A DNA stretch of 45,203 nt from assembly GCF_000516555.1 (NCBI RefSeq), contig NZ_AZSJ01000003.1, forward strand, positions 1,661,583-1,706,785, written 5' to 3'. The notes below the pieces were generated by a model. It was given only the letters and a program-made list of their open reading frames with translations, had not been told where the DNA came from and searched no databases. The DNA is from Afipia sp. P52-10 (GTDB taxonomy: Bacteria; Pseudomonadota; Alphaproteobacteria; Rhizobiales; Xanthobacteraceae). Positions 29,665 to 37,976 of this stretch are shown here, piece after piece (within the stretch, counting starts at the first letter, position 1; each line of letters begins with the position of its first letter). The position numbers and the translations under genes were made by a program.

Positions 29665-29897
29665 TGGCAGCGAACGAAGCTCCAGCCGCTCGCTTTGGCG
29701 CCTTTTCGGGATACGAAACAGTTCCTCGCAAAGCTTGGGATCGCCGACAGGCTCGGCACAACCGCAGATGCCCTGCGACGCTTCCGCATAGGTAGGAAGC
29801 AACAAAATCCTATTCTTTGGACCGGGCGCGGGTATCATTCGACCAAATCTGCCGTTCAAGCGCAGGCCTACAATTCAGCGATAAGGGAGAACGCGCC

Positions 29898-31169
29898 ATG
29901 AAGTTCACGTGGTTCAACCTGATGCCGTGGCCCTTCTTGCCGGATGACTTCCGCGAGAAGAACCGCTCGGTGTGGGTCGATATCGATCAGGCGCTGTTCG
30001 ATCCCGAAAAGAGCCATGAAGTCTACAACACCTACATGGATCTGCTCGAATATGCCGAGACCGTCGGCTTCGACGGCATCGGCGTCAACGAGCATCACCA
30101 GAACGGCTACGGCATCATGCCGTCGCCGAACATCATTTCCGCAGGTCTAGCACGCCGCACGAAAGACGCAGCGCTGGTGGTGCTCGGCAACTCGATCGCG
30201 CTTTACAACCCGCCGGTGCGCGTCGCCGAGGAATTCGCGATGCTGGACTGCATCTCTGGAGGCCGCCTCGTGGCTGGCTTCCCCGTCGGCACGTCGATGG
30301 ACACCAACTACTGCTATGGACAGATCCCTTCGCTGACACGCGAGAAGTATCAGGAGGCGCACGACCTGATCATCCGGGCCTGGACCGAACGCAAGCCGTT
30401 CGCGTTCAATGGGCGCTACAACAAACTGCGCTACGTCAACATCTGGCCGCGGCCGATCCAGCAGCCGCATCCGCCGGTGCATATCCCCGGGGGCGGCTCG
30501 GTGGAGACGTACGACTTCTGCATCGACAACACTTACTCCTACTCGTATCTCAGCTTCTCCGGTTACATCCGGGCGCAAGCGCTAATGAAGGGCTACTGGG
30601 ATCGCGTCACCGAGCGCAACGCGCCGGACACGTCGCCTTACCGGGCGGGCTTTGCGCAGACGATCTGTGTCGCCGAGACCGACGAGGAGGCCGAGCGGCT
30701 CTATGCCGAGCATGTGCTCTACTTCTATAACCGCTGCCTGCATGTTTACGCGGGCTTCGCCGATGCGCCAGGCTATCGCACCATCAAGACGATCCAGACC
30801 GGCGCGCTGTCGCAATATGCGCCGCCGCGGGCCGGTTATTCGAAGCTGACCTGGAAGGATCTCGTCGAGGGCGGTCACGTCATTGCCGGTTCGCCGGAGA
30901 CGGTTCGCCAGCGCATGGAGGACCTGATCAAGTCGCTGCATGTCGGCAACATTTTCTGCCTGATGCATGTCGGAAACATGCCGAAGGAGAAGTGCATGTA
31001 TTCGACCAAGCTGTTCGCGGACAAGGTGCTGCCGAAGCTGCGCAACATGTTCCCCGAATATGCGGACGACAACCGCTTCTGGTGCAAGCCGATCAACCAG
31101 CGGGTCACCTCCGGTCGGCTGCCGACGGAGCGCGATGCAGCCGCGGCTGTCTCGCGTGTGCTGGCTTAA
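29898..31169 (+). CDS. LLM class flavin-dependent oxidoreductase (luciferase-like monooxygenase)
   Basis: A 423-residue TIM-barrel protein of the bacterial luciferase-like family. Visible are GVNEHHQNGYG, LDCISGGRLVAGFPVGTSMD (the usual core block) and HPPVHIPGGGSVETYD. The enzymes use reduced FMN or F420 for monooxygenation; the substrate is not predictable. The start is the ATG giving MKFTWFNLMPWPF, with AAGGGAGAAC upstream; a 27-codon in-frame extension is not family-like. It is 233 bases after the nitrile hydratase genes and directly precedes an alpha/beta hydrolase. The 29665-29897 gap holds no gene and may carry an extra promoter. Confidence 0.88.
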   Translation: MKFTWFNLMPWPFLPDDFREKNRSVWVDIDQALFDPEKSHEVYNTYMDLLEYAETVGFDGIGVNEHHQNGYGIMPSPNIISAGLARRTKDAALVVLGNSIALYNPPVRVAEEFAMLDCISGGRLVAGFPVGTSMDTNYCYGQIPSLTREKYQEAHDLIIRAWTERKPFAFNGRYNKLRYVNIWPRPIQQPHPPVHIPGGGSVETYDFCIDNTYSYSYLSFSGYIRAQALMKGYWDRVTERNAPDTSPYRAGFAQTICVAETDEEAERLYAEHVLYFYNRCLHVYAGFADAPGYRTIKTIQTGALSQYAPPRAGYSKLTWKDLVEGGHVIAGSPETVRQRMEDLIKSLHVGNIFCLMHVGNMPKEKCMYSTKLFADKVLPKLRNMFPEYADDNRFWCKPINQRVTSGRLPTERDAAAAVSRVLA

Positions 31170-31184
31170 GTGGGGCTGACGACC

Positions 31185-31961
31185 ATGGAACTGAAGACGG
31201 TCAAGACTCATCACGTCCCTGTCCGCTATCTCGAAGGCGGTTCGGGCCAGCCGCTGGTGTTCTTGCATGGCGCAGGCGGCGTCACGGCGGACGATCCGTT
31301 CCTGACGAAGCTCGCCGAGAGCTTCCACGTCTATGCGCCGCTGATCCCCGGTTACGGCGACAGCGAAGAGTGCCACGAAATCCGCGACATGCTTGATTTC
31401 ACCTTGCATACGTGGGACGTCGTCGACGCGCTCGGTTTGAAGGACCCGGTGCTGGTCGGGCATTCGATGGGGGGTATGATTGCGGCCGAGATGGCGGCGG
31501 TGTGCCCGAATGACGTGTCCCGGCTCGGGCTGATCGCGCCGGCGGGGCTCTGGCTCGACGATCATCCGATCGCCGATATCTTCGTCAAGTTGCCTTACGA
31601 GATGCCGGCGCTGCTCTATCACGACGAAGCGGCAGGTGCCGCGAAGCTGACCACCGGACTTGCTCTCGACGATCCGAAATTTCTGCAGAGCTTCCTGGTG
31701 ACGAATGCGCGCCAGCTGGGTATGGCCGGGCGGTTGCTGTTCCCGATTCCGGAGCGAGGCTTGTCGGAGCGGCTTTATCGCGTGAAGGCGAAGACGATCC
31801 TCATCTGGGGCGACAGCGACAAGCTCGTGTCGCCGGTCTACGCGCACGAGTTCAAGCGTCTTATCAAGGGATCGCAACTGGTATCGATTCCGGAAGCCGG
31901 CCACATGGTGCTTGCGGAGAAGACGCGCGAGACGGTGGCCGCGATACAGCGGCTGCTCTGA
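31185..31961 (+). CDS. Alpha/beta fold hydrolase
   Basis: A 258-residue single-domain serine hydrolase. The oxyanion loop is FLHGAGG, the nucleophile elbow GHSMGG (Ser94), the acid Asp212 in GDSDKLV, and the base His240 in AGHMV. A cap region (about 125-190) follows APAGLWLDD. It could hydrolyse an ester, lactone, C-C bond or, less typically, an amide. GTG 31170 begins immediately after the monooxygenase stop and would add five residues; ATG 31185 fits the family better. Either way the two are coupled. With the monooxygenase this looks like a two-enzyme oxidative-hydrolytic module. Confidence 0.88.
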   Translation: MELKTVKTHHVPVRYLEGGSGQPLVFLHGAGGVTADDPFLTKLAESFHVYAPLIPGYGDSEECHEIRDMLDFTLHTWDVVDALGLKDPVLVGHSMGGMIAAEMAAVCPNDVSRLGLIAPAGLWLDDHPIADIFVKLPYEMPALLYHDEAAGAAKLTTGLALDDPKFLQSFLVTNARQLGMAGRLLFPIPERGLSERLYRVKAKTILIWGDSDKLVSPVYAHEFKRLIKGSQLVSIPEAGHMVLAEKTRETVAAIQRLL

Positions 31962-32022
31962 TCGACGGTGTTCCGACAAGCAACATGCGACGCGTTGCGG
32001 CGGATCGCCGCGGCCCGCGTCT

Positions 32023-32076
32023 TTACGCATATCACTGAACCTCCTTACGTGCGTCACTGAACGTGTGTCACCGAAA
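32023..32076. repeat. Three direct repeats upstream of the amidinotransferase gene
   Basis: TTACGCATATCACTGAAC (32023-32040) and TTACGTGCGTCACTGAAC (32045-32062) match at 14 of 18 bases and are offset by 22, two helical turns. A third copy, ACGTGTGTCACCGAA (32061-32075), matches the second at 13 of 15. The array ends about 100 bases before the start codon, so it is a candidate activator-binding site. Confidence 0.5.
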
Positions 32077-32173
32077 AGTGTGCGACGTTTTGAGTGTTTG
32101 ACGTGATGGGCGCTGATCGGAAAGGAACAGCAGGGGGCTTCTGAAACTTGTCCTGACCAAGGATCGGAACCGA

Positions 32174-33301
32174 ATGCAGTTGCAAATGAAGACGGATGCA
32201 GCGCCGCTGCAGCCAACTGACGCCGCAGCTTGTCCTGTCAATTCGCACAATGAATGGGACCCGCTGGAAGAGATCATCGTCGGACGCCTCGAAGGCTCCA
32301 CCATTCCGTCCGATCATCCGGTCGTGACCTGCAACATCCCGGGAATGGCGGCGCGGGCACAGTCGCTGGTGGCCGGTTTTCGATTTCCCAAGATCATCGT
32401 CGAGCCGGCGCAGCGCGAACTGGACGCCTTTGTCGCGCTGCTCGAGTCGCTGGGGATCACCGTGACACGTCCCGATCCTGTCGATCATAAGCGCAAGTTC
32501 TCGACGCCCGATTGGTCGTCGCGCGGCTTCTGCAATTCATGCCCGCGCGACAGCATGCTGGTGATCGGCGACGAGATCATCGAGACGCCGATGGTCTGGC
32601 CTTGCCGCTACTTCGAGACACATTCCTATCGTCGGATCCTCAAGGATTACTTCAGGCGCGGCGCGCGCTGGACGTCGGCGCCCAAACCGCAGCTGACCGG
32701 CGAATTGTTCGATCCGGACTTTCGCCTGCCGGAGAAGGGTGAGCCGGTGAGCTACATTCTCACCGAATTCGAGCCGGTGTTCGATGCGGCGGACTTCTTC
32801 CGCTGTGGCCGCGATATCTTCGTCACCCGCAGCAATGTCACCAACCTGATGGGCATCGAATGGCTGCGTCGGCATCTCGGCGACGGCTATCGCATCCACG
32901 AGATCGAAAGCCGCTGTCCGAACCCGATGCATATCGACACCACGATCCTGCCGCTCGGGCCGGGAAAGATTCTGATCAATCCCGAGTACATCGATGTCGA
33001 ACGGCTGCCGCCGATCCTCAAGAAATGGGATGTGTTGATCGCGCCCGAGCCAGACCCGATCGACAACCGCCTGCTGAAGATCACCTCGCTGTGCGGCAAG
33101 TGGCTCAGCATGAATGTGCTGATGCTCGACGAGACGCGGGTGATCGTCGATCCGCATCATACGCGGATGATGCGGGCGATGAAGGACTGGGGGCTGGAGC
33201 CGATTCCGTGCGAATTCCTGCACTATGCGGCGTTCGGCGGGGCGTTTCATTGCGCCACGCTCGATGTGCGCCGCCGCGGGACATTGCAAAGCTACTTCTG
33301 A
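32174..33301 (+). CDS. Glycine amidinotransferase (AGAT/GATM)-like enzyme
   Basis: A 375-residue amidinotransferase strikingly like vertebrate L-arginine:glycine amidinotransferase. Matching blocks are FDAADFFRCGRDIFVTRS, CPNPMHID, KWLSMNVLMLDE and FHC...LDVRRRGTLQSY. The catalytic residues are aligned: Asp204, His253 and Cys360 (human Asp254, His303, Cys407). It should move the amidino group of arginine to an amine acceptor, giving ornithine and a guanidino compound. The acceptor (glycine, lysine, an amino-sugar or a secondary metabolite) is unknown; no phosphagen or toxin genes are adjacent. AAGGATCGG lies before the ATG. It has its own 212-base upstream region with direct repeats. Confidence 0.92.
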   Translation: MQLQMKTDAAPLQPTDAAACPVNSHNEWDPLEEIIVGRLEGSTIPSDHPVVTCNIPGMAARAQSLVAGFRFPKIIVEPAQRELDAFVALLESLGITVTRPDPVDHKRKFSTPDWSSRGFCNSCPRDSMLVIGDEIIETPMVWPCRYFETHSYRRILKDYFRRGARWTSAPKPQLTGELFDPDFRLPEKGEPVSYILTEFEPVFDAADFFRCGRDIFVTRSNVTNLMGIEWLRRHLGDGYRIHEIESRCPNPMHIDTTILPLGPGKILINPEYIDVERLPPILKKWDVLIAPEPDPIDNRLLKITSLCGKWLSMNVLMLDETRVIVDPHHTRMMRAMKDWGLEPIPCEFLHYAAFGGAFHCATLDVRRRGTLQSYF

Positions 33302-33438
33302 AGTCCGGCGAAGACGCATAGCGACTGCGGCGTGCTGCGCGACCGGTGCCGGAGCCGTTGATGCCGGCGAGCCGCGCGGGATGAGCTTCGTCCTAGCGAG
33401 GCTTTCGAGCGGGACACGGGAGGCGACCAACTCCGTCC

Positions 33439-34236
33439 TTACTGGACCCTCGTCCAGATTTCGCCGCCGCAGACCATGCCGCCGAAGGCGCAGCCTTGAA
33501 CGCGGAGCTTGTCGGTGCCGCGCAGGGCGATGGTGGAGTCGTAGGTGCCGCCGCTGCGGGTGTCGTGGATTCGGCCAGCCCATTTGTCGCCACGGGGCTT
33601 CATGTTGATCAGAACCTTGGCTGCATTTGCTCCGGTCTTGCCGTCGACCGCATAGCCGCAAAGGTTGCCGTTGCAGTCCTCGATGCGGATCGTGCCCTCC
33701 TTCTTTTCCGACAGCCAGATGCCGATCGGCGATGCTATCTGGATTGAGGTTGGCGGAGCCGCAACCGGAGGTGCGGCCGGGGTTGCGGCAACGACCTGTG
33801 GCTGTGCTTGCGGCGAGGTCCGCGCGGCAGTTTCAACCGGCGCCGGTGCAGGGACCGCGACGGCAACCGGTTCTCCTGCCGCCGCCGGCGCGGCTTGAGC
33901 CCGACCCGGCGCTTGTGGTGACGGCGTCGTTACTGCCTGCGGCGAGCTCTGCGCAGCCGGAGCTGCAGATGGTGTCGGCGGGGGCGGCGGCGGAGCCGCA
34001 GGCGCTGCAGCGGGAGGAGCTGCGACCTTGGCGGCCGGCGGCATGGCCCCCTCATCCTTGTTCTTGGATGTTTCTGTCAGGCTCGGGGCCGAAATGGAGA
34101 TGCATGAGAGCGAGGCGCAGTTGCGCGGGATGTTCACGCGTACCTTGTGGCCCTCGATGCTGAAGGAAAACGAGTTGCCGGCCTGCGCGGACGCACTCGC
34201 CATCAGCATCGCGGCAATGAGAACCAGCTTCCTCAT
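33439..34236 (-). CDS. Secreted DUF2147 protein with Pro/Ala-rich linker
   Basis: A 265-residue exported protein: a signal peptide (RKLVLIAAMLMASASAQA), a short N-terminal beta region with paired Cys (RNCASLSCISIS), a ~110-residue Pro/Ala/Gln linker (about 60-170), and a C-terminal DUF2147 domain (IASPIGIWLSEKKEGTIRI, CNGNLCGYAVD, GCAFGGMVCGGEIW). DUF2147 is a small beta-barrel of unknown function common in proteobacteria. The start is the ATG preceded by GGAGGCTCCC. The linker suggests it spans the periplasm or wall. A CRP-like site lies 59 bases upstream. Convergent with the amidinotransferase gene. Confidence 0.8.
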   Translation of the reverse strand: MRKLVLIAAMLMASASAQAGNSFSFSIEGHKVRVNIPRNCASLSCISISAPSLTETSKNKDEGAMPPAAKVAAPPAAAPAAPPPPPPTPSAAPAAQSSPQAVTTPSPQAPGRAQAAPAAAGEPVAVAVPAPAPVETAARTSPQAQPQVVAATPAAPPVAAPPTSIQIASPIGIWLSEKKEGTIRIEDCNGNLCGYAVDGKTGANAAKVLINMKPRGDKWAGRIHDTRSGGTYDSTIALRGTDKLRVQGCAFGGMVCGGEIWTRVQ

Positions 34237-34294
34237 GGGAGCCTCCAAACCGGGTCGAGATGGGGACACGGTATCGGCGCGGCAGGGAGGGCGA

Positions 34295-34310
34295 TGTGAC
34301 AGAGGTCACG
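34295..34310. promoter_or_regulatory. CRP-like palindrome TGTGA-N6-TCACG
   Basis: TGTGACAGAGGTCACG has the TGTGA-N6-TCAC form bound by CRP-family regulators and a perfect inner dyad GTGAC-AGAG-GTCAC. It lies in the ~300-base divergent region between the DUF2147 gene (59 bases away) and the TerB-like gene (about 230 bases away). I see nothing else in that region. Confidence 0.4.
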
Positions 34311-34540
34311 AAGCAAGAGCTGGGCGAGAAACGGGCTAAATTTGGCCTTGCCGAAGGCGGAGTGTGAAAAATGAGGCTCCGGCGGGGGCACGGGTAATAG
34401 GCACATTCTTGCAGCTGTCGCGATTCCATCCCATAAGAGGAACAGAGCCTGACCGGAAGACTGTAGCGGCTGTTACAGGGAGGCGGGAGCAGCGCACGCG
34501 TGGCGGCTTGGATGTCCACGCGGGTTTGGTTATCGTGTTG

Positions 34541-35014
34541 ATGTTGGAAAAACTTCGTCAGATTGTCGCTGAGTTCGCTACGAGCCACGAACGCAAGACG
34601 TTCGATGACAACGATTACCGGCTAGCCGCTGCGGCGCTGCTGGTTCACCTGATCTCGATCGACGGTGAGCCGACCGAGGCGGAACGGCAGAAGCTGCATG
34701 CATTGCTGGCGAGCCGGTTCGAGCTCGACGACGCGTCGGTCAACGAGCTGGTGGCGACGGCAACCCGCGTCGAGGGTGAGGCGGTCGATCTTTATCACTT
34801 TACCAGCCTGATCATGCGGTCGGTGGATGAGCAGGGACGGGCGCGCATCGTCGAGATGATGTGGGAGCTGGTTTTCGTCGACGATCACGCCAGCGAGTTT
34901 GAAGAGAGCGTCCTCTGGCGTTCGGCCGATCTGCTCGGGGTCTCCTCGACGGAGCGGATTGCTTTGAAAAATCGCGTCGCCGCCAGACGGCTCGCGCCCG
35001 ATGTCTCGAATTGA
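34541..35014 (+). CDS. TerB-superfamily protein (COG4103-like)
   Basis: A 157-residue, mostly helical cytoplasmic protein. The pattern DDNDYRLAAAALLVHLISIDGEPTEAERQKL followed after ~65 residues by a second acidic block (broken here: ELVFVDDHASEFEES) is that of the TerB domain, with paired acidic residues that bind metal in TerB/DjlA relatives. Its function in Rhizobiales is unknown and no other ter genes are adjacent, so tellurite resistance should not be assumed. I start at the ATG giving MLEKLRQIV; the longer open frame from 34364 is not family-like. It is followed 44 bases later by an SDR gene on the same strand. Confidence 0.78.
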   Translation: MLEKLRQIVAEFATSHERKTFDDNDYRLAAAALLVHLISIDGEPTEAERQKLHALLASRFELDDASVNELVATATRVEGEAVDLYHFTSLIMRSVDEQGRARIVEMMWELVFVDDHASEFEESVLWRSADLLGVSSTERIALKNRVAARRLAPDVSN

Positions 35015-35058
35015 TGTCTTGAATGAGTGCCGGTGAACACGCTTTTTCGAGGTCTTGA

Positions 35059-35838
35059 ATGACTGGTCGTGTCGCCTTGATCACCGGTGCATCAGCGGGC
35101 ATCGGCTATGAACTCGCGAAGATCTTCGCCAGCAAGGGCCATCGCGTCGCGCTGGTGGCGCGCCGGATCGACCGGCTCCAGACCCTGTCCGAGGAGATCG
35201 TCAAGGCGGGCGGTATCGAGCCTTTGATCATCGCCTGCGACCTGCAGAGCGCGGAGGCCGGCGATGTCATTTCCGCGGCCCTGAAGGCGGCGGATGTGGA
35301 AGCCGAGTACCTCGTCAACAATGCCGGCTTCGGTTTGTACGGCGAATGGCTTCGCCTCGACCGCGCCGAGCAGCTGTCGATGATCGACGTCAATGTCCGC
35401 GCGCTGACCGATCTGTCGCTGCGGTTCGTCGATAGCCTCGCGCGTCATCGCGGCGGCATTCTCAATGTCGCGTCGCTGTCGAGCTTCCTGCCCGGCCCGC
35501 GCATGGCGGTCTATTACGCCACCAAGGCCTATGTGCTCTCGTTCAGCGAGGCGCTGTTCTGCGAGCTGGCGCCGCGCGGCGTGCGCGTCACCGCGCTATG
35601 CCCAGGGCCGGTGCCGACCGAATTTCAGCAGCGGGCCGGATTTCAGCCGGGCCTGGATTCGAAAGTGCTCAACGTCCCGGCCGATAAGGTTGCGATGGCG
35701 GGCTATCAGGGACTGATGGCCGGCAAGCGGCTGGTGCTGCCGGGTTGGGGCATGAAGGTGATTCCATTCATGCTGCGGTTCGTTCCCCGCGGCTTGCTGG
35801 TATCGCTGGTCGGACGGGTACAAAGAAGCCGCGGCTAA
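35059..35838 (+). CDS. SDR family NAD(P)-dependent oxidoreductase
   Basis: A 259-residue classical short-chain dehydrogenase. The cofactor motif is TGASAGIG with ARR after beta-2 (favouring NADPH). VNNAGFG, the catalytic Ser in NVASLSSFLPG and YYATKAY (Tyr-x3-Lys) are all intact. ALCPGPVPTEF fixes the C-terminal half. The C-terminus is hydrophobic and basic (PFMLRFVPRGLLVSLVGRVQRSRG region), as in membrane-associated acyl or ketone reductases. The substrate is unknown. The start has CGAGG a few bases upstream. Confidence 0.92.
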   Translation: MTGRVALITGASAGIGYELAKIFASKGHRVALVARRIDRLQTLSEEIVKAGGIEPLIIACDLQSAEAGDVISAALKAADVEAEYLVNNAGFGLYGEWLRLDRAEQLSMIDVNVRALTDLSLRFVDSLARHRGGILNVASLSSFLPGPRMAVYYATKAYVLSFSEALFCELAPRGVRVTALCPGPVPTEFQQRAGFQPGLDSKVLNVPADKVAMAGYQGLMAGKRLVLPGWGMKVIPFMLRFVPRGLLVSLVGRVQRSRG

Positions 35839-35891
35839 CCACGACCCGGCGTGGAGCGGCCGCTCGAGATTCCGGGGCACGAACGGGCTAC

Positions 35892-37976
35892 TCAGCCGAC
35901 CTGGGCAAACTCCGCGTCTTCCGGCAGTAGCAGCGTCTTCCGGCGCGGGACGAGGCGAACTTCGCTCAGCGACTTTGTGATTTCCTCCAGTGGCATCGGC
36001 CTCCCCAGCAGGAAGCCCTGTGCTTCATCGCAACCTTCGTCCGCGAGCAATGTGAGCTGGCTCGACGTTTCGACCCCCTCGGCGAGCACCGGAATATCCA
36101 GGCTCTGTCCCAGCGCCAGCACCGCACGGATGATCGCCTTCGACTGCGGGCTCGTCTCCACTTCGAGGATGAAGGATCGATCGAGCTTGATCTTATCGAA
36201 TGGAAATGCCCGCAGCGTCTCCAGCGACGAATAGCCGGTGCCAAAGTCGTCGATCGCAATCGTCACCCCGAGCGCCTTGATCCGCCGCAGCATATGCAGG
36301 GCGCGCTCGCGATCAGCGAAGATGGTCGTCTCCGTGATCTCCAGTTCGAGCCGGCTCGGCGGCAATCCGGTCTCCAGCAGAACCTCATGGACGAGCTTTG
36401 GCAGGTCGGCGTTGGTGAACTGGACGGGCGATAGATTGACCGCGATCTTGTAATCGTTCGGCCAGGCGGCGGCCTTGGCGCAGGCCGTCCGCAGCACCCA
36501 GTCGCCGATCGGCTTGATCAACCCGTTTTCCTCCGCCAGCGGGATGAACAGCGATGGCGGAATGAAGCCGCGGGTCGGGTGCTTCCAGCGCAGCAGCGCC
36601 TCGTAGCCGAGAACCTCGCCGGTGGAGACCGAGGTCTGCACCTGATAGTGAAGGTCGAGCTCGCCGTTCTCCATCGCGCTGCGAAGTTCGCTTGCGAGCG
36701 TGCGGCGGGAGCGGACGGCCTCATCCATCGACCGCTCGTAAAAGCAGACGATCTTGGTCACGTCCGCCTTGGCGCGATACATGGCAAGATCGGCATTGTT
36801 GGTCAGCATGTCCCGGTTGTCCGCGTCGTCCGGATAGATGGCGACGCCGAGGCTCGCGCCCGCTGTCGCGTCGAAATTGTCGAGCCAGATCGGCGCGAAC
36901 AGCGCAGTTTCGAGACGGGAGATGAAATCGAGGAGGTCGGCCTGGTCGCGCATCCGCTTGACGGCAACGAACTCATCGCCGCCGAGGCGGGCGACGAATT
37001 CTCCCTCGCCGAGAAGGTCGCTCATGCGTCCGGCCAACGTCTTCAGCACCTCGTCGCCGACGCTGTGGCCACGGAGGTCGTTGATCTCCTTGAAGCGGTC
37101 GAGATCGATGCAGATCAGCGCGATCTTGCTCGCGGCGCGCCTTGCGTATTGGATCTCAAGGTCAAGATGATCGGTGAAGCAGGTGCGGTTGGGAAGACCC
37201 GTGAGCGCATCGTTCATCGCCATCTCGCGCAGGCGCTGATAGTTGTCCAGGCGCGTCCGGTCGTCGATCAGGTAGCTCGCGATGCCAGCGCCCACCACCA
37301 CCAGTCCGACGACGGCGACGGCGAGCGCCATCGCCTGTAGCGCATCAGGATCGGCATGCGCGCCGCCAAGATTCATCGGCGTGACTTGGACTGCAGCCAT
37401 GCCGGTGAAATGCAGGCTAACGATCGCAAGCACGAGGATACCGGTGGCGATGTATTTGCTGTTGGCGTTGGTGTGGCGGATGGCGACATGCAACGCGGCG
37501 GCGCCGAACAGCGCTGAGAGCACGACGGAGGCGACGAGATAGGCCGTCGTCCACTCCACCAGGCCTTCGACGTGATAGGCGGCCATGCCCGTATAGTGCA
37601 TGAGCGCAATCGCCAATCCGACGATCAGCCCGCCTGCGGCGGGTGCGATCTGCGTCGGCCCCGTCGAGGCGATGGTCAATCCGACGGCGGTGCCGGCCAT
37701 TGCGATCAGGAGCGACACGATAGTCAGAACTGGATTGAAGCTGACCGGAGTGCCAGGATCGTACGCGATGATGGCGATGAAATGCGTGCACCAGATCGAT
37801 GAGCCGGCAGCGACGGCGGCAAGAAAGTGCCAGCCCACGCTCGCAAGTCCCGCGGTGGTGTTCGCGCGCGTGAAAAGCCGGATCGTGGTCCACGATCCGG
37901 CCAGGCAGACCATCGCTGCCAGCAGAACGAGTTTGATGTCGTGCTCGACGAAGACACAAGTGATGACACGCATCAT
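35892..37976 (-). CDS. MHYT-GGDEF-EAL cyclic-di-GMP signalling protein
   Basis: A 694-residue membrane protein. The N-terminal seven-helix MHYT sensor (about 10-240) has a degenerate first motif (CTHFIA) and ALMHYTGMAAY and LHFTGMAAV; it is proposed to bind copper and sense O2, CO or NO. The GGDEF domain (about 265-425) keeps RLGGDEF but has GEGE where the inhibitory RxxD site should be. The EAL domain (about 440-685) keeps YEALLRW, IDDFGTGYSSL, KLDRSF and AEGVETS. Both activities therefore look possible. The start is the first ATG of the pair giving MMRVITCVFVEHD; a 39-codon extension upstream is not family-like. Convergent with the SDR gene. Confidence 0.93.
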   Translation of the reverse strand: MMRVITCVFVEHDIKLVLLAAMVCLAGSWTTIRLFTRANTTAGLASVGWHFLAAVAAGSSIWCTHFIAIIAYDPGTPVSFNPVLTIVSLLIAMAGTAVGLTIASTGPTQIAPAAGGLIVGLAIALMHYTGMAAYHVEGLVEWTTAYLVASVVLSALFGAAALHVAIRHTNANSKYIATGILVLAIVSLHFTGMAAVQVTPMNLGGAHADPDALQAMALAVAVVGLVVVGAGIASYLIDDRTRLDNYQRLREMAMNDALTGLPNRTCFTDHLDLEIQYARRAASKIALICIDLDRFKEINDLRGHSVGDEVLKTLAGRMSDLLGEGEFVARLGGDEFVAVKRMRDQADLLDFISRLETALFAPIWLDNFDATAGASLGVAIYPDDADNRDMLTNNADLAMYRAKADVTKIVCFYERSMDEAVRSRRTLASELRSAMENGELDLHYQVQTSVSTGEVLGYEALLRWKHPTRGFIPPSLFIPLAEENGLIKPIGDWVLRTACAKAAAWPNDYKIAVNLSPVQFTNADLPKLVHEVLLETGLPPSRLELEITETTIFADRERALHMLRRIKALGVTIAIDDFGTGYSSLETLRAFPFDKIKLDRSFILEVETSPQSKAIIRAVLALGQSLDIPVLAEGVETSSQLTLLADEGCDEAQGFLLGRPMPLEEITKSLSEVRLVPRRKTLLLPEDAEFAQVG

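Noticed and set aside
30582-32216. Long minus-strand frame (544 codons) opposite the monooxygenase and hydrolase
   Set aside because: Antisense of two well-supported genes; composition is that of a shadow frame.
34541-35014. Tellurite resistance determinant
   Set aside because: Only a TerB-like fold is present, without terACDEZ partners.
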